In this document: piece by piece, positions 12,313 to 22,472 of the stretch | Position numbering within the stretch: the stretch's first letter is position 1 | Layout: the number at the start of each line of letters is the position of its first letter | Assembly (NCBI GenBank): GCA_022360445.1 | Contig: JAKSCV010000033.1 | Location: 1 to 64,000 of the forward strand | DNA from: Gammaproteobacteria bacterium | GTDB lineage: Bacteria; Pseudomonadota; Gammaproteobacteria; UBA5861 | Direction: 5' to 3' | Length of the DNA stretch: 64,000 nt | Translations under genes and position numbers: made by a program | Notes under the pieces: generated by a model | The model's database searches: none | What the model was told of the DNA's origin: nothing | What the model saw: only the letters and a program-made list of their open reading frames with translations

Positions 12313-13095
12313 TCAGTTGATATCCATTGATAGAGGTTCCTGTTCTCGGGTTCGTACACCATGGAAGTAAGCTTGAATCCAAGGGTGGGGGTGCTTAACC
12401 AGCTCATCAAGTGGTGCTGTAACAAGTACTTGTTTCTCTGCAAGAACGGCGATACGGTCACATATAGCATACAAGCTGTCCAGGTCATGTGTAACGATCA
12501 GGACAGTCAGCCCTAACGTTTTTTGCAAATACTGGATTAATTCGTCCAACGCTGCGGCAGCGATAGGGTCCAGGCCGGCAGTTGGTTCATCAAGAAAAAC
12601 AATTTCTGGATCGAGCACCAAGGCGCGTGCTAGTCCAGCACGCTTGCGCATACCCCCCGAGAGTTCTGAAGGAAATTTATCACCTGCCTCAGTCGGTAAT
12701 CCGACCATCTTGATTTTCAGTGAGGCCAGTTCGCTGACGAGATCACGAGGCAGTGCATAGGCTTCACGCAGTACAGCCTCAACATTTTGAGCGACAGTCA
12801 GAGAACTGAATAACGCGCCATCCTGGAATAAAACTCCCCAGCGTTTCCCGATGGCCTGACGTTTAGATTCTGATAACGCAGAGATGTCCTGACCAAATAC
12901 TCGAATATGGCCTGAGGACGGTTTAATCAGTCCGATAATCGTTTTCATCAAGACAGATTTGCCTGTGCCAGATCCACCTACAATGCCGAGAATTTCACCC
13001 CGCTGAACTGTCAGGTTCAAATGCTCGTGAATCGTGTGCTCACCGAGCCGTGTCGTCAGATTTTGCACATCAATAATGTGTTCTTTACTCAACAT
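12313..13095 (-). CDS. ABC transporter ATPase, MlaF/Ttg2A type
   Basis: Cytoplasmic ATPase driving the MCE-type lipid transporter. Walker A is GGSGTGKSVLMKTI, with a Ser-Gly-Thr run typical of MlaF. The signature is ELSGGMRKRAGLARAL, with the Met-Arg-Lys replacement of Gln-Gln typical of this subfamily. Walker B is EIVFLDEPTAGLDP and the switch His is in VTHDLDSL. 260 residues, the usual length. It begins 3 bp after the permease gene and ends 2 bp before the MCE gene, so it is part of a compact operon led by aroE. Confidence 0.93.
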   Translation of the reverse strand: MLSKEHIIDVQNLTTRLGEHTIHEHLNLTVQRGEILGIVGGSGTGKSVLMKTIIGLIKPSSGHIRVFGQDISALSESKRQAIGKRWGVLFQDGALFSSLTVAQNVEAVLREAYALPRDLVSELASLKIKMVGLPTEAGDKFPSELSGGMRKRAGLARALVLDPEIVFLDEPTAGLDPIAAAALDELIQYLQKTLGLTVLIVTHDLDSLYAICDRIAVLAEKQVLVTAPLDELVKHPHPWIQAYFHGVRTREQEPLSMDIN

Positions 13096-13098
13096 TCG

Positions 13099-14229
13099 TT
13101 AAAAGTCTATTTCACTAAAAAAGATAGAAAAGACAGCATCCATAATGATAACGAGAAAGATGGAGAGCACAACGGATGTTGTTGTCCGTTGGCCAACGGA
13201 CTCAGCATTCCCACTCACCTGAAAACCACAAAAACAGCCCACCAGTGCAATCACAGCTGCAAACACGGGCGCTTTAATTATGCCAACATAGAATGTAGAT
13301 GGCGCGATCACTGTTTGCAGTTGTTGAATAAATAACATAGGGTTGATGTCCAGCGTTATCCAACTGATCAAAGCACCACCAGCCAGGCCAGCGAAGTCTG
13401 CGATAAATGTGAGCAGGGGTAAGGTTAAAACCAGTGCTAGCAGACGTGGCAGGAGTAGCACAATCATAGGATCGAGGCCCATGGTGCGCATTGCATCGAT
13501 TTCCTCATTTACCTTCATCATACCGATTTGTGCAGTAAATGCGCTTCCAGATCGGCCGGCAACAATAATGGCTGTAATCAGAATGCCAAGTTCGCGCAAA
13601 ATCGAAACCGCGACAAGGTCCACGATAAAAATATTGGCACCAAATTGCTTCAGTAAAGTGGCTCCCTGGTAGGCAATAACGACACCGATTAAAAATGCTG
13701 TCAGACTGACAATGGGGAGGGCTCTCATACCCACCATTTCCATATGGTGCAAAGTGGCTGTGACACGCATAAGTGCTGGATTTTTGAATACCCGGCCAGT
13801 TGTTGTCACCATATGCCCGAGAAAAGCAATAAAGCGTAATGCTTCGTTCCAGGAAAATAGAAAGGACCGTCCAATGGAAATTAAGCTGTCAGTAAGCCAG
13901 GCGTTCGTGATTTTTTCTTTCCGTTGCTGCTGCCCATATTCTTGAACGTATGTCAGCAAGGTTTGGTGTTCGGGGGAAATATTTTTGAGTTGGCAGTGGG
14001 TTCCGTTTTCCTCTAAACGCAGCAAAGTGCGTTGTAATAGCCAAGCGCCGCTGGTATCCAAGCTCTTCAGAGCTTCGCATTCAATGCATAATTTATTGGT
14101 TGAAATTTGGGGCAAAAGGGCATCGATTTCTTGAACCAAGGTGGCCAGTGTACTTAATTGCCAAGCTCCGCCAGCAACCAGTATTGATTCTTGCTGACTT
14201 TGGTGGTGATTCAACCAGACATCCGGCAC
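13099..14229 (-). CDS. MlaE-type permease with N-terminal STAS-like domain
   Basis: Inner-membrane permease of the MCE lipid ABC system. The C-terminal 260 residues are the MlaE/YrbE fold with about five membrane segments and the conserved cytoplasmic stretch (ELGILITAIIVAGRSGSAFT then AQIGMMKVNEEIDAMRTMG). The first 110 residues form a STAS-like domain (IECEALKSLDTSGAWLLQRT), equivalent to the separate MlaB of E. coli, so the two subunits are fused here. 376 residues. It lies 2 bp downstream of aroE and 3 bp upstream of the ATPase. The fused arrangement is known from other gammaproteobacteria and explains why no separate mlaB is present. Confidence 0.9.
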   Translation of the reverse strand: MPDVWLNHHQSQQESILVAGGAWQLSTLATLVQEIDALLPQISTNKLCIECEALKSLDTSGAWLLQRTLLRLEENGTHCQLKNISPEHQTLLTYVQEYGQQQRKEKITNAWLTDSLISIGRSFLFSWNEALRFIAFLGHMVTTTGRVFKNPALMRVTATLHHMEMVGMRALPIVSLTAFLIGVVIAYQGATLLKQFGANIFIVDLVAVSILRELGILITAIIVAGRSGSAFTAQIGMMKVNEEIDAMRTMGLDPMIVLLLPRLLALVLTLPLLTFIADFAGLAGGALISWITLDINPMLFIQQLQTVIAPSTFYVGIIKAPVFAAVIALVGCFCGFQVSGNAESVGQRTTTSVVLSIFLVIIMDAVFSIFFSEIDF

Positions 14230-14231
14230 AG

Positions 14232-15065
14232 TCAGTCTCTTAATTCACCAATAACGGACTGGGTGTTTGGGAAAACACCTTCCCAAATAAAAAAGGCTTC
14301 GGCGGCTTGCTCAACCAGCATCCCTAAGCCATCAACCGTTACGCGAGCATTTGCTTGAGTGGCCCACTGGAGAAAAGCAGTTGGCTCCTTGGCGTAAGCC
14401 ATGTCATAGCAAAAAGCGCTTTGAACAATTTCGGGGTTAATTTCAGGGATAGCGCCAGACAAACTGGCAGATGTTCCATTAATAACGATATCGAACGCGC
14501 ATTCTGGGACTTGATCAAAACCGCACCCTGTAATAGGTCCATACGCTGCAAATGTTGAGGCCAATTGCTGTGCTTTCTCAGCGGTGCGATTGGCAATGAC
14601 GATCTGCTCGGGCTTACAGGCGAGTAAAGGGAAGATGACGCCTCTGACCGCTCCACCAGCACCTAGAATTAAAATATTTTTTTGAGAGATGGCTTGTTTT
14701 TGATTATCTTTAATATCCCGAACCAGGCCTATACCGTCAGTATTGTCACCGGTAATGAACAGTTGTTCGTTTTGCTGTTGAAAGCTCAGTGTATTCACAG
14801 CGCCTGCGATTCTTGCCCGTTCGCTCAGGTGATCACAGCGTTGAAAAGCTTCCATTTTAAACGGCACGGTTATATTGGCGCCCAAAGCACCGCTTCTTAT
14901 AAAAGTCTCTAACGTCTCATTAAATTTACCCAGTTCCGAGAAAAGGCGGATGTATTCAATCGGCTGTTTGGTTTGTGCGCCAAACGCTGTGTGGATAAAA
15001 GGAGACAAGCTGTGTTCAACAGGGTTGCCAATAACGGCATATTGATGGATTGTTGGCAATGTCAT
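14232..15065 (-). CDS. aroE: Shikimate dehydrogenase
   Basis: Catalyses NADPH-dependent reduction of 3-dehydroshikimate to shikimate, the fourth step of aromatic amino-acid synthesis. 277 residues. The substrate-binding motif NPVEHSLSPFIH lies at the N terminus. NITVPFK carries the catalytic Lys. The Rossmann motif is LGAGGAVRG, and NRT follows as the NADP-phosphate-binding stretch. The C terminus has DGLGMLVEQAAEAF. It seems to be the first gene of an operon continuing into the lipid transporter (2-bp gap), although no functional link is obvious. Confidence 0.96.
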   Translation of the reverse strand: MTLPTIHQYAVIGNPVEHSLSPFIHTAFGAQTKQPIEYIRLFSELGKFNETLETFIRSGALGANITVPFKMEAFQRCDHLSERARIAGAVNTLSFQQQNEQLFITGDNTDGIGLVRDIKDNQKQAISQKNILILGAGGAVRGVIFPLLACKPEQIVIANRTAEKAQQLASTFAAYGPITGCGFDQVPECAFDIVINGTSASLSGAIPEINPEIVQSAFCYDMAYAKEPTAFLQWATQANARVTVDGLGMLVEQAAEAFFIWEGVFPNTQSVIGELRD

Positions 15066-15078
15066 GATGTGCGTCTAA

Positions 15079-16194
<1,116 letters not shown>

Positions 16195-16195
16195 C

Positions 16196-16846
16196 TTAAT
16201 GTGCTTTCTTGATCGGAGTTGAGGGGGCGTCCTGGCTCTTTGCATGTTTTCGAGAAAGCTTTTCTAACATAGTGCGAATGGCTATTCGGTCTTGTTTATC
16301 CAGTTCAAAATCACCACCAAACATGGAAGAAAACTCATGGAGCATCTTATCAACATGTTCGGTTGTACTTTTCAGCTTTTCCTCGAGTTGTGTGTTGCGC
16401 GTCTTCAGTGTGTCGATGGTGACTTTTTCAGGTTCACTTTGAGGACCCTCCAGGCCGCTCTCTTTCATTAAAAACTCAGAAACTGCTTGGTTTCCATCCA
16501 GGTAGTTTTGAAGCATTTTGGGGAATTGGTTCAGTTGGTTGGTTTTTTTTTTGAAGAAAATATCACCGACCAGCTCATAGAGTTGAGTTTCTACGGCTTT
16601 TTCTTGGTTGATTAACTGAGTGCATGCTTCTTTTTTTTCTACGGATGATTGGCACTCTAACGATTGAAGCCGGGCCTGGGCTTTATTTTCGACGGAAGTT
16701 GTCATTAGGTTCAAATATCGGCCTAAGGATTTACGGGCTGCAGAGCGACGCATCACGGATATCACCAATATTGAGAGGCTGGCTGTTGTACTGATGACTA
16801 GCGCCTCAAGTAAAAAAATATAGGTTAAGGGATGGATTTCGATCAT
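16196..16846 (-). CDS. Uncharacterised membrane-anchored coiled-coil protein
   Basis: 216 residues of unknown function. One membrane segment near the N terminus (YIFLLEALVISTTASLSILV, about 9-28) is followed by a basic stretch (MRRSAARKS) and a long charged, helical region with coiled-coil character (TRNTQLEEKLKSTTEHVDKM). The C terminus is basic and hydrophilic. Its start overlaps the stop of the VWA gene by 4 bp (ATGA), so translation is coupled and the two products probably act together at the inner membrane. The coding strand has a run of ten A (16543-16552) in Phe-Phe-Lys-Lys-Lys-Thr, a possible slippage site. Confidence 0.75.
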   Translation of the reverse strand: MIEIHPLTYIFLLEALVISTTASLSILVISVMRRSAARKSLGRYLNLMTTSVENKAQARLQSLECQSSVEKKEACTQLINQEKAVETQLYELVGDIFFKKKTNQLNQFPKMLQNYLDGNQAVSEFLMKESGLEGPQSEPEKVTIDTLKTRNTQLEEKLKSTTEHVDKMLHEFSSMFGGDFELDKQDRIAIRTMLEKLSRKHAKSQDAPSTPIKKAH

Positions 16847-18789
16847 GGTTCTTCGTTTTTCTTTTCTTCTTCCAATAGCTGGTCGATGTCGACGTCATTG
16901 ATGGATTTGCTATCGCCCTCGGGTAGCTCGGTGTTCTCTTCGACCATGTTGGTGGATGTTTCAATAGCCGGTTCGTTGGTGACTTCGTCAAGTAAGTCAT
17001 TTTGTGCGTCTTTGTCCGCTGACCTTTTGCCTTCCGTTTTTTGATTTTCCTGAATGTCCTTTGTGGCGTTTGCCCGCTGTTTTTTCTGGCGCCACACTCT
17101 CCAGCCAATAAATCCGATTCCACCGAGTAAAACATTCACCCCTCCTGCAATACCGCCAATAAATAGCCAGTTGACGTCATTGGAAGCGGTCGCTACGTTA
17201 TCAAACTTAGGAGAAAGCGGGTTTTCGATCGTTTCTCCAAACGTGATAGGAGGGAGTGACATTCGCAGGGGCTCTCCGTCAATGCTATCGGCATGTAGGG
17301 CGATTTCGATGGCGTGTTTGCCCGCTTCTGTGGCATTTTCAATGGATGCGATTAGACTGCCCGTTTCGTTGGGGTGAAAAGTCAGGCGGGAACTGCGACT
17401 GACAGGTGGGTGGAGCTTTCCCGAAACGCGCAACGACTCCGGTCTAATCTGATCGGTTTTGGGCGTGATTGAAAGTGTATATGCTCCGGCCTCTTTATCT
17501 AGGACAGTAAGGTCGACTGTCACTGGCCAGCGTACTTGAAACGTATGTTCAACAGCGCGTTGAAATGTTTCGCCACTGACTTCCAGCATCAGTTTATGCT
17601 TACCGCTGGCCTCAGTCGCGGAGATAATAGCGCTAAAGAGGCCGTCTCCGGCGATATCATCTTGCTCTGAACCTTCGTCATTGAGTAGAACGGAGTGGAC
17701 CTGGTTGGGTTCGGCGGCATGTTGAAGCTCCATCATAACCAATTGAAGAAAGTTCTCTTGAACGATGCGTTCACCTTGATCTGTAATTTCTGCTGTAAAA
17801 CGAAACGTTTGGCCCGGCAGCACATAATTGGGTAAATCGCCTAAATTAACTCTAAGATCGGTAACGATCATAACTTTGTTATCAGGATCTGCAGGCCCTT
17901 TGATTTGCCACAACCCGGGAGGAGGTTGATCAATGGTGATGATGTCGTAGGTTGAGTTTTGACTCCAGCGGATGTTTTCTGAGAGTCTTTGAGCAGACAG
18001 AATCTGCTCACTGGGATCAACCAAGTGAATCGGTGCTGCCCGCTCAAGGTGAAATAATAGGATTGTCATTTCATTAACACTGCTGTCTACGGTAAATCGA
18101 TTGTCACTGATTGGCAGTGTGTCCAACTGCACGGACTTTTCGAACATGTGCAAAAAGATACGTTGCAACTCATCGGCTGAGTTGGCAATTTCAAACCAGC
18201 CATCAGTTGCTTGGGACAGGCGCTGTAATAAGGTTTTATCGGCGCTCTCAGAAAGAGCAATGGTATGCAATTTTATGTTCGTATCGCGTAATTGGGGGAG
18301 CAGCGTGTTAAGAACTCGCTCTTTTGACGCCTGATTTTCCGCCTTGTTCTTAGAGATATCTACAACACCGTCTGTTAACATAATGACGCTACGCAGGCGC
18401 TCATCATCTTTTTCTTTCCAATCTGAGGTGGCTGCGGTAAGCGCGGCTTCAATGTGAGTAAATAAACCACCGGAATGAATTTTTTTGGCCTGTTCTGTGG
18501 CAGACTTTTTCCATTCATCATTCACTTTGCCCACCGGTATCAGGGGGGTTACGCCTTCCGCAAAAAGCCATACTCCACTGAGGGTATTATCTGGAAGTAA
18601 ACTGGACAGCAGTTTAAGTGCAGGTTGACGCAAGTTATGGGGGTCGTGCTTTTTCATGCTGCCGGACACGTCTATCAGTACACGGATATCACTGGTTTTT
18701 TCAGCAGCATTGGCTATTCGCACGGAAAGCAAGCAGCTCACAATAATTAGTGCTAAAAATATTCTTGCGAGGACTTTCAAAACCAACAC
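16843..18789 (-). CDS. VWA-domain membrane protein (TIGR03503-like)
   Basis: A 648-residue exported protein. It has a signal peptide (about 1-28, ending NAA), then a von Willebrand A domain with an intact MIDAS motif (LIDVSGSM) and a threonine/aspartate metal-site pair (GGLFTHIE, MLTDGVVD). A long beta-rich extracytoplasmic region follows (about 240-540), then one membrane segment (WLFIGGIAGGVNVLLGGIGF, about 550-570), and finally an acidic, Glu-rich cytoplasmic tail. The pattern matches a conserved but uncharacterised VWA family of marine gammaproteobacteria that I recall as TIGR03503; this name is from memory. It is cotranscribed with the downstream coiled-coil gene. No function is assigned. 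Confidence 0.8.
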   Translation of the reverse strand: MLVLKVLARIFLALIIVSCLLSVRIANAAEKTSDIRVLIDVSGSMKKHDPHNLRQPALKLLSSLLPDNTLSGVWLFAEGVTPLIPVGKVNDEWKKSATEQAKKIHSGGLFTHIEAALTAATSDWKEKDDERLRSVIMLTDGVVDISKNKAENQASKERVLNTLLPQLRDTNIKLHTIALSESADKTLLQRLSQATDGWFEIANSADELQRIFLHMFEKSVQLDTLPISDNRFTVDSSVNEMTILLFHLERAAPIHLVDPSEQILSAQRLSENIRWSQNSTYDIITIDQPPPGLWQIKGPADPDNKVMIVTDLRVNLGDLPNYVLPGQTFRFTAEITDQGERIVQENFLQLVMMELQHAAEPNQVHSVLLNDEGSEQDDIAGDGLFSAIISATEASGKHKLMLEVSGETFQRAVEHTFQVRWPVTVDLTVLDKEAGAYTLSITPKTDQIRPESLRVSGKLHPPVSRSSRLTFHPNETGSLIASIENATEAGKHAIEIALHADSIDGEPLRMSLPPITFGETIENPLSPKFDNVATASNDVNWLFIGGIAGGVNVLLGGIGFIGWRVWRQKKQRANATKDIQENQKTEGKRSADKDAQNDLLDEVTNEPAIETSTNMVEENTELPEGDSKSINDVDIDQLLEEEKKNEEP

Positions 18790-18985
18790 CTGTTAAAGTT
18801 AAGCGACTTCAGCCCCTTGGATCGGCTAAAGTGAATAAATACTTTAAGTGAACGAGCCAGAATGGCGGCTAAATTTGGTCTTTTGACTGGGATTTCTGAT
18901 AAAAAAAAGGCATTATTGCCCGCTACCACGTCACAGAGAGTCTCACGCCCTCAGGGAAGAGTGTGTCGTTAAATTTTATCTTTAG

Positions 18986-19651
<666 letters not shown>

Positions 19652-19702
19652 ACCACAGGGGTTAAAGTCTGAAGCGCACATAGCTTTTTCGGAGAGAAGC
19701 AG

Positions 19703-20179
19703 GTGATCGGATTAATTCCACCAAGGCAAGGTGATAGGCCCGTAACGACAGCGACTAACCCTCATGAGCAAAGGAGCCAAAATCCGTCCCCCGAGATTTA
19801 CTCAGAATTAAAAGCACGCGCATTTAGCTTTCAGTGTATTGACCGTGTTCCAAGCCGCATCTCTGTTCCAGGTGCGGAAGCTCTCTGGATGCATGATGCG
19901 TGTTGTCATGGCCCAGCTGAAGCATTTCTGGTGGGTAATGAATTTGCACATATCCACCCAGAGTACGATGGTAGTTTGCATTTAGCCCTGCCGGAAAAGG
20001 TAGCCAATGAGTTGATCGAAAAGGGCTGGGCAGAACCTCATCCCGTTGCCAAGCTGGGATTGATTCCTTCGACCATCATCATGGTATACGCCCCTCGGAA
20101 TTATGAAGAAGTTGACTGGGTTGTAAAAATTATCGAAGCGTCCTATGGATTTGCCCACGGTACTGATGGGAAACTTTAA
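19703..20179 (+). CDS. DUF5519 ('luciferase family') protein
   Basis: 158 residues. After a variable N terminus the protein has the DUF5519 pattern: NEFAHIHPEYDGSLHLALP, then KGWAEPHP and VMVYAPRNYEEVDWV, ending ASYGFAHG. This family is named after luciferase by automated annotation, but I know of no demonstrated luciferase activity for it and none should be assumed. The conserved His-rich stretch suggests a small-molecule or metal-binding fold. Start GTG 19703, with a GAGAG-type site about ten bases upstream. It is followed after 3 bp by a Rieske protein gene, so the pair is probably an operon downstream of adk. Confidence 0.7.
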   Translation: MIGLIPPRQGDRPVTTATNPHEQRSQNPSPEIYSELKARAFSFQCIDRVPSRISVPGAEALWMHDACCHGPAEAFLVGNEFAHIHPEYDGSLHLALPEKVANELIEKGWAEPHPVAKLGLIPSTIIMVYAPRNYEEVDWVVKIIEASYGFAHGTDGKL

Positions 20180-20182
20180 ACG

Positions 20183-20521
20183 ATGAAGTCAGGTACGGTG
20201 CTTTGTCGGCGCGCTGATCTGAAACACTCCAAATGCAAAAGTGTGTCATTTGGCGAGCTTCCGGAAAAAAAGCGTTACTTTGTCATTAAGTCAGGCCAGG
20301 ATGTATATGGGTATATCAATAGTTGCCCGCATACTGGAGCACCTTTGAATTGGCTGCCGGATCAGTTTTTGGACTCTGAAGGGCAGTATATTCAATGCAG
20401 CTTGCATGGCGCATTGTTTGAAAAGCACACGGGCTTGTGTATTTATGGGCCATGCAGAGGCGCATCATTATCGCCTGTGGCCATTCGTATTGAACAAGAT
20501 GACACCGTTGTATTGGACTAG
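20183..20521 (+). CDS. Small Rieske [2Fe-2S] protein
   Basis: 112 residues, with a single Rieske domain and no membrane segment. The cluster ligands are seen as CPHTGAPLNW (Cys-X-His) and QCSLHGALFE (Cys-X2-His), with a C-terminal CRGASLSPV closing the fold. It resembles the ferredoxin component of ring-hydroxylating dioxygenases or the small subunit type NirD, but no oxygenase gene is present nearby. It directly follows the DUF5519 gene (3-bp gap) and overlaps cysQ by 4 bp at the 3' ends. Confidence 0.88.
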   Translation: MKSGTVLCRRADLKHSKCKSVSFGELPEKKRYFVIKSGQDVYGYINSCPHTGAPLNWLPDQFLDSEGQYIQCSLHGALFEKHTGLCIYGPCRGASLSPVAIRIEQDDTVVLD

Positions 20522-21324
20522 AGATACGAGGCCCAGTTCAGGTCGGCGTCGCCAAAAACAAAAAAATCAGGGTTAAGCAGGGACTCTTTTGTGTTGTAAC
20601 GCAGTTCCTGCATATTAACATCGGTAAAAAAGCCGCCTGCTTCTTCAACGATACATTGCGCTGCGGCTGTATCCCACTCAGAAGTCAATCCAAGCTTGGG
20701 GTAAATGTCAGCAGCACCTTCAGCAACCAGGCAAGATTTAAGTGCGCTGCCCAGTGGGACCGTTTGGTAGTTGCCGAGATTGCTCAAAAATGTTTTTAAG
20801 CGTTCACCTGTATGGTTGCGCCCATAGGTAACGGTAAAACGTTTTTTACGAGAGGCTAACCTGCGAACATGAATTTGAGTGGCGGGTTTATTTTCAAAGA
20901 CCTTCCAGGCACCGTTAAACTGACTGGCAAAATAGCTGATGCCTAAAACAGGGGCATGAACAACACCGAGCAAAGGTTTCCCTTCGCTGATCAGTGAAAT
21001 GTTAATACTGAATTCGCCATTACGTTTAATAAACTCCCGTGTACCATCAAGAGGGTCAACAAGCCAGTATAGGTGCCACTTTGACCTTTCACCATAAGGA
21101 ATTTCAGACGACTCCTCTGTGAGAATTGGTATACTGGCTGTTAAGTGCTTGAGCTTTTCAATAATAAACTGATTTGCAATAAGGTCAGCTGTTGTAAGTG
21201 GGGTGTTATCACTTTTACTTTTGACATCATAGTTGCCAAAATAGACATCGAGTATTTGTTTACCGGCATCAACAGCGATACCTAGCACATCCTGTGTCAG
21301 TTTGTTGAGTTCCTTGGGATTCAT
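20518..21324 (-). CDS. cysQ: 3'(2'),5'-bisphosphate nucleotidase
   Basis: Lithium-sensitive phosphatase of the inositol-monophosphatase fold that recycles 3'-phosphoadenosine 5'-phosphate formed during sulfate assimilation. 268 residues. Motifs include LTEESSEIPYGERS, the metal site WLVDPLDGTREFIKRNGEF and the C-terminal SEWDTAAAQCIVEEAGG. ATG 21324 is preferred to the adjacent GTG. It converges with the Rieske gene, with stop codons overlapping by 4 bp. A second member of the same fold lies at 26259-27035. Confidence 0.93.
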   Translation of the reverse strand: MNPKELNKLTQDVLGIAVDAGKQILDVYFGNYDVKSKSDNTPLTTADLIANQFIIEKLKHLTASIPILTEESSEIPYGERSKWHLYWLVDPLDGTREFIKRNGEFSINISLISEGKPLLGVVHAPVLGISYFASQFNGAWKVFENKPATQIHVRRLASRKKRFTVTYGRNHTGERLKTFLSNLGNYQTVPLGSALKSCLVAEGAADIYPKLGLTSEWDTAAAQCIVEEAGGFFTDVNMQELRYNTKESLLNPDFFVFGDADLNWASYL

Positions 21325-21430
21325 CACTATTTCTCTTGATGTAGTCGTTAAATATATCGGTAAAAAAATTTTTTTCTAGAGTTAATAATAGCTGTTACAA
21401 GCTATTAAAAAGGCTGAGGTTTTCACAAAT

Positions 21431-22135
21431 TTGTCTTCAACAAAATTAAAAGATAGCAATCATGAAGGGCTTAAGCATTTTGACTGGTCGAAAGTTGAAA
21501 CAGTATTGTTGGACTTAGATGGGACATTACTGGATTTGCATTTTGACAATTTCTTCTGGCGCGAAATGTTACCTCTACACTATGCCAAGCTTAACAAAAC
21601 TTCTTTAGAAAGCGCCAAAGAAACGCTGTACGCACAGATTGAGTCGGTGAGCGGTACAATTTCTTATTACTGTTTGAACTATTGGGAAGAAAAACTGGGT
21701 TTAGACATCGTGCAGCTTAAAAGAAATTTTTGTGAAAAAATTGCTTTAAGACCTAATGTATTACAGTTTCTTAACTATTTAAGAAAAATAGATAAAAGAG
21801 TGATTTTGGCAACCAATGCACACAGAGAAAGTGTTGAGTTGAAAATGGATGTTACGGACATTTTTTCAAAATTTGATCGCATTTATAGCTCACATGATTT
21901 TGGTTTTCCTAAAGAGAATCAGGCATTTTGGGAAACACTACAAACAGTTGAACCGTTTAATAGGCATAAAACACTTTTCATCGATGACAATGAGTCTGTT
22001 TTAAAAGCAGCAGATAGGTTTGGTATTCAGTTTTTAATGGGAATATTGAAACCAGATAGTCAAAAATCTAATATTACATTAGATGGATATGACCAGATTT
22101 CTAATTTTGGGGACTTAATGGGTGAAACCTTTTAA
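21431..22135 (+). CDS. HAD-family GMP/IMP nucleotidase (YrfG-like)
   Basis: Haloacid-dehalogenase-fold phosphatase of 234 residues. Motif I is [19 protein letters not shown], closely matching YrfG, followed by motif II ILATNAH and motif III/IV KENQAFW and [10 protein letters not shown]. YrfG of E. coli dephosphorylates GMP and IMP, and the same role is inferred here. The start is TTG at 21431 with no strong ribosome-binding site. The 3' end overlaps yidD by 14 bp in another frame, suggesting cotranscription. Confidence 0.88.
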   Translation: MSSTKLKDSNHEGLKHFDWSKVETVLLDLDGTLLDLHFDNFFWREMLPLHYAKLNKTSLESAKETLYAQIESVSGTISYYCLNYWEEKLGLDIVQLKRNFCEKIALRPNVLQFLNYLRKIDKRVILATNAHRESVELKMDVTDIFSKFDRIYSSHDFGFPKENQAFWETLQTVEPFNRHKTLFIDDNESVLKAADRFGIQFLMGILKPDSQKSNITLDGYDQISNFGDLMGETF

Positions 22136-22364
22136 GGCGATATTGATCTGGATGATTAAAGCTTACCGTTATGCTGTGAGCCCTTTTTTGCCACCAAGTT
22201 GCCGGTTCACTCCTACGTGTTCGGAATACATGATACAGGCAATTGAACGTCATGGTGTATTCACAGGTGTTTTTTTGGGACTCAAACGATTGTGTCGTTG
22301 CAACCCCCTCCACCCTGGTGGGCATGACCCTGTTCCAGAAAAAAGTAATAGGGAGCGAGCGTAG
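22122..22364 (+). CDS. yidD: Membrane protein insertion efficiency factor YidD
   Basis: 80-residue peripheral inner-membrane protein that helps YidC insert membrane proteins. The family signature is plain: [20 protein letters not shown] then [14 protein letters not shown] and a C-terminal RCNPLHPGG. In most gammaproteobacteria yidD sits in rpmH-rnpA-yidD-yidC beside dnaA. Here it is an orphan about 20 kb from dnaA and overlaps the nucleotidase gene, indicating rearrangement near the origin. Confidence 0.96.
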   Translation: MKPFKAILIWMIKAYRYAVSPFLPPSCRFTPTCSEYMIQAIERHGVFTGVFLGLKRLCRCNPLHPGGHDPVPEKSNRERA

Positions 22365-22472
22365 ATAAAGTATAAATTTATTGACTCTTTCAGGCTTAAG
22401 AACGAGTGTATGATCAGTAATCTCTAAAACAACTTCTTTTCTATGTTAAATATGCTGAGTAAGATGGCCTAT

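Noticed and set aside
12310-12382. Upstream extension of the MCE gene into the ATPase gene
   Set aside because: The extra 24 residues are the out-of-frame reading of the ATPase end; a GTG start follows the ATPase stop.
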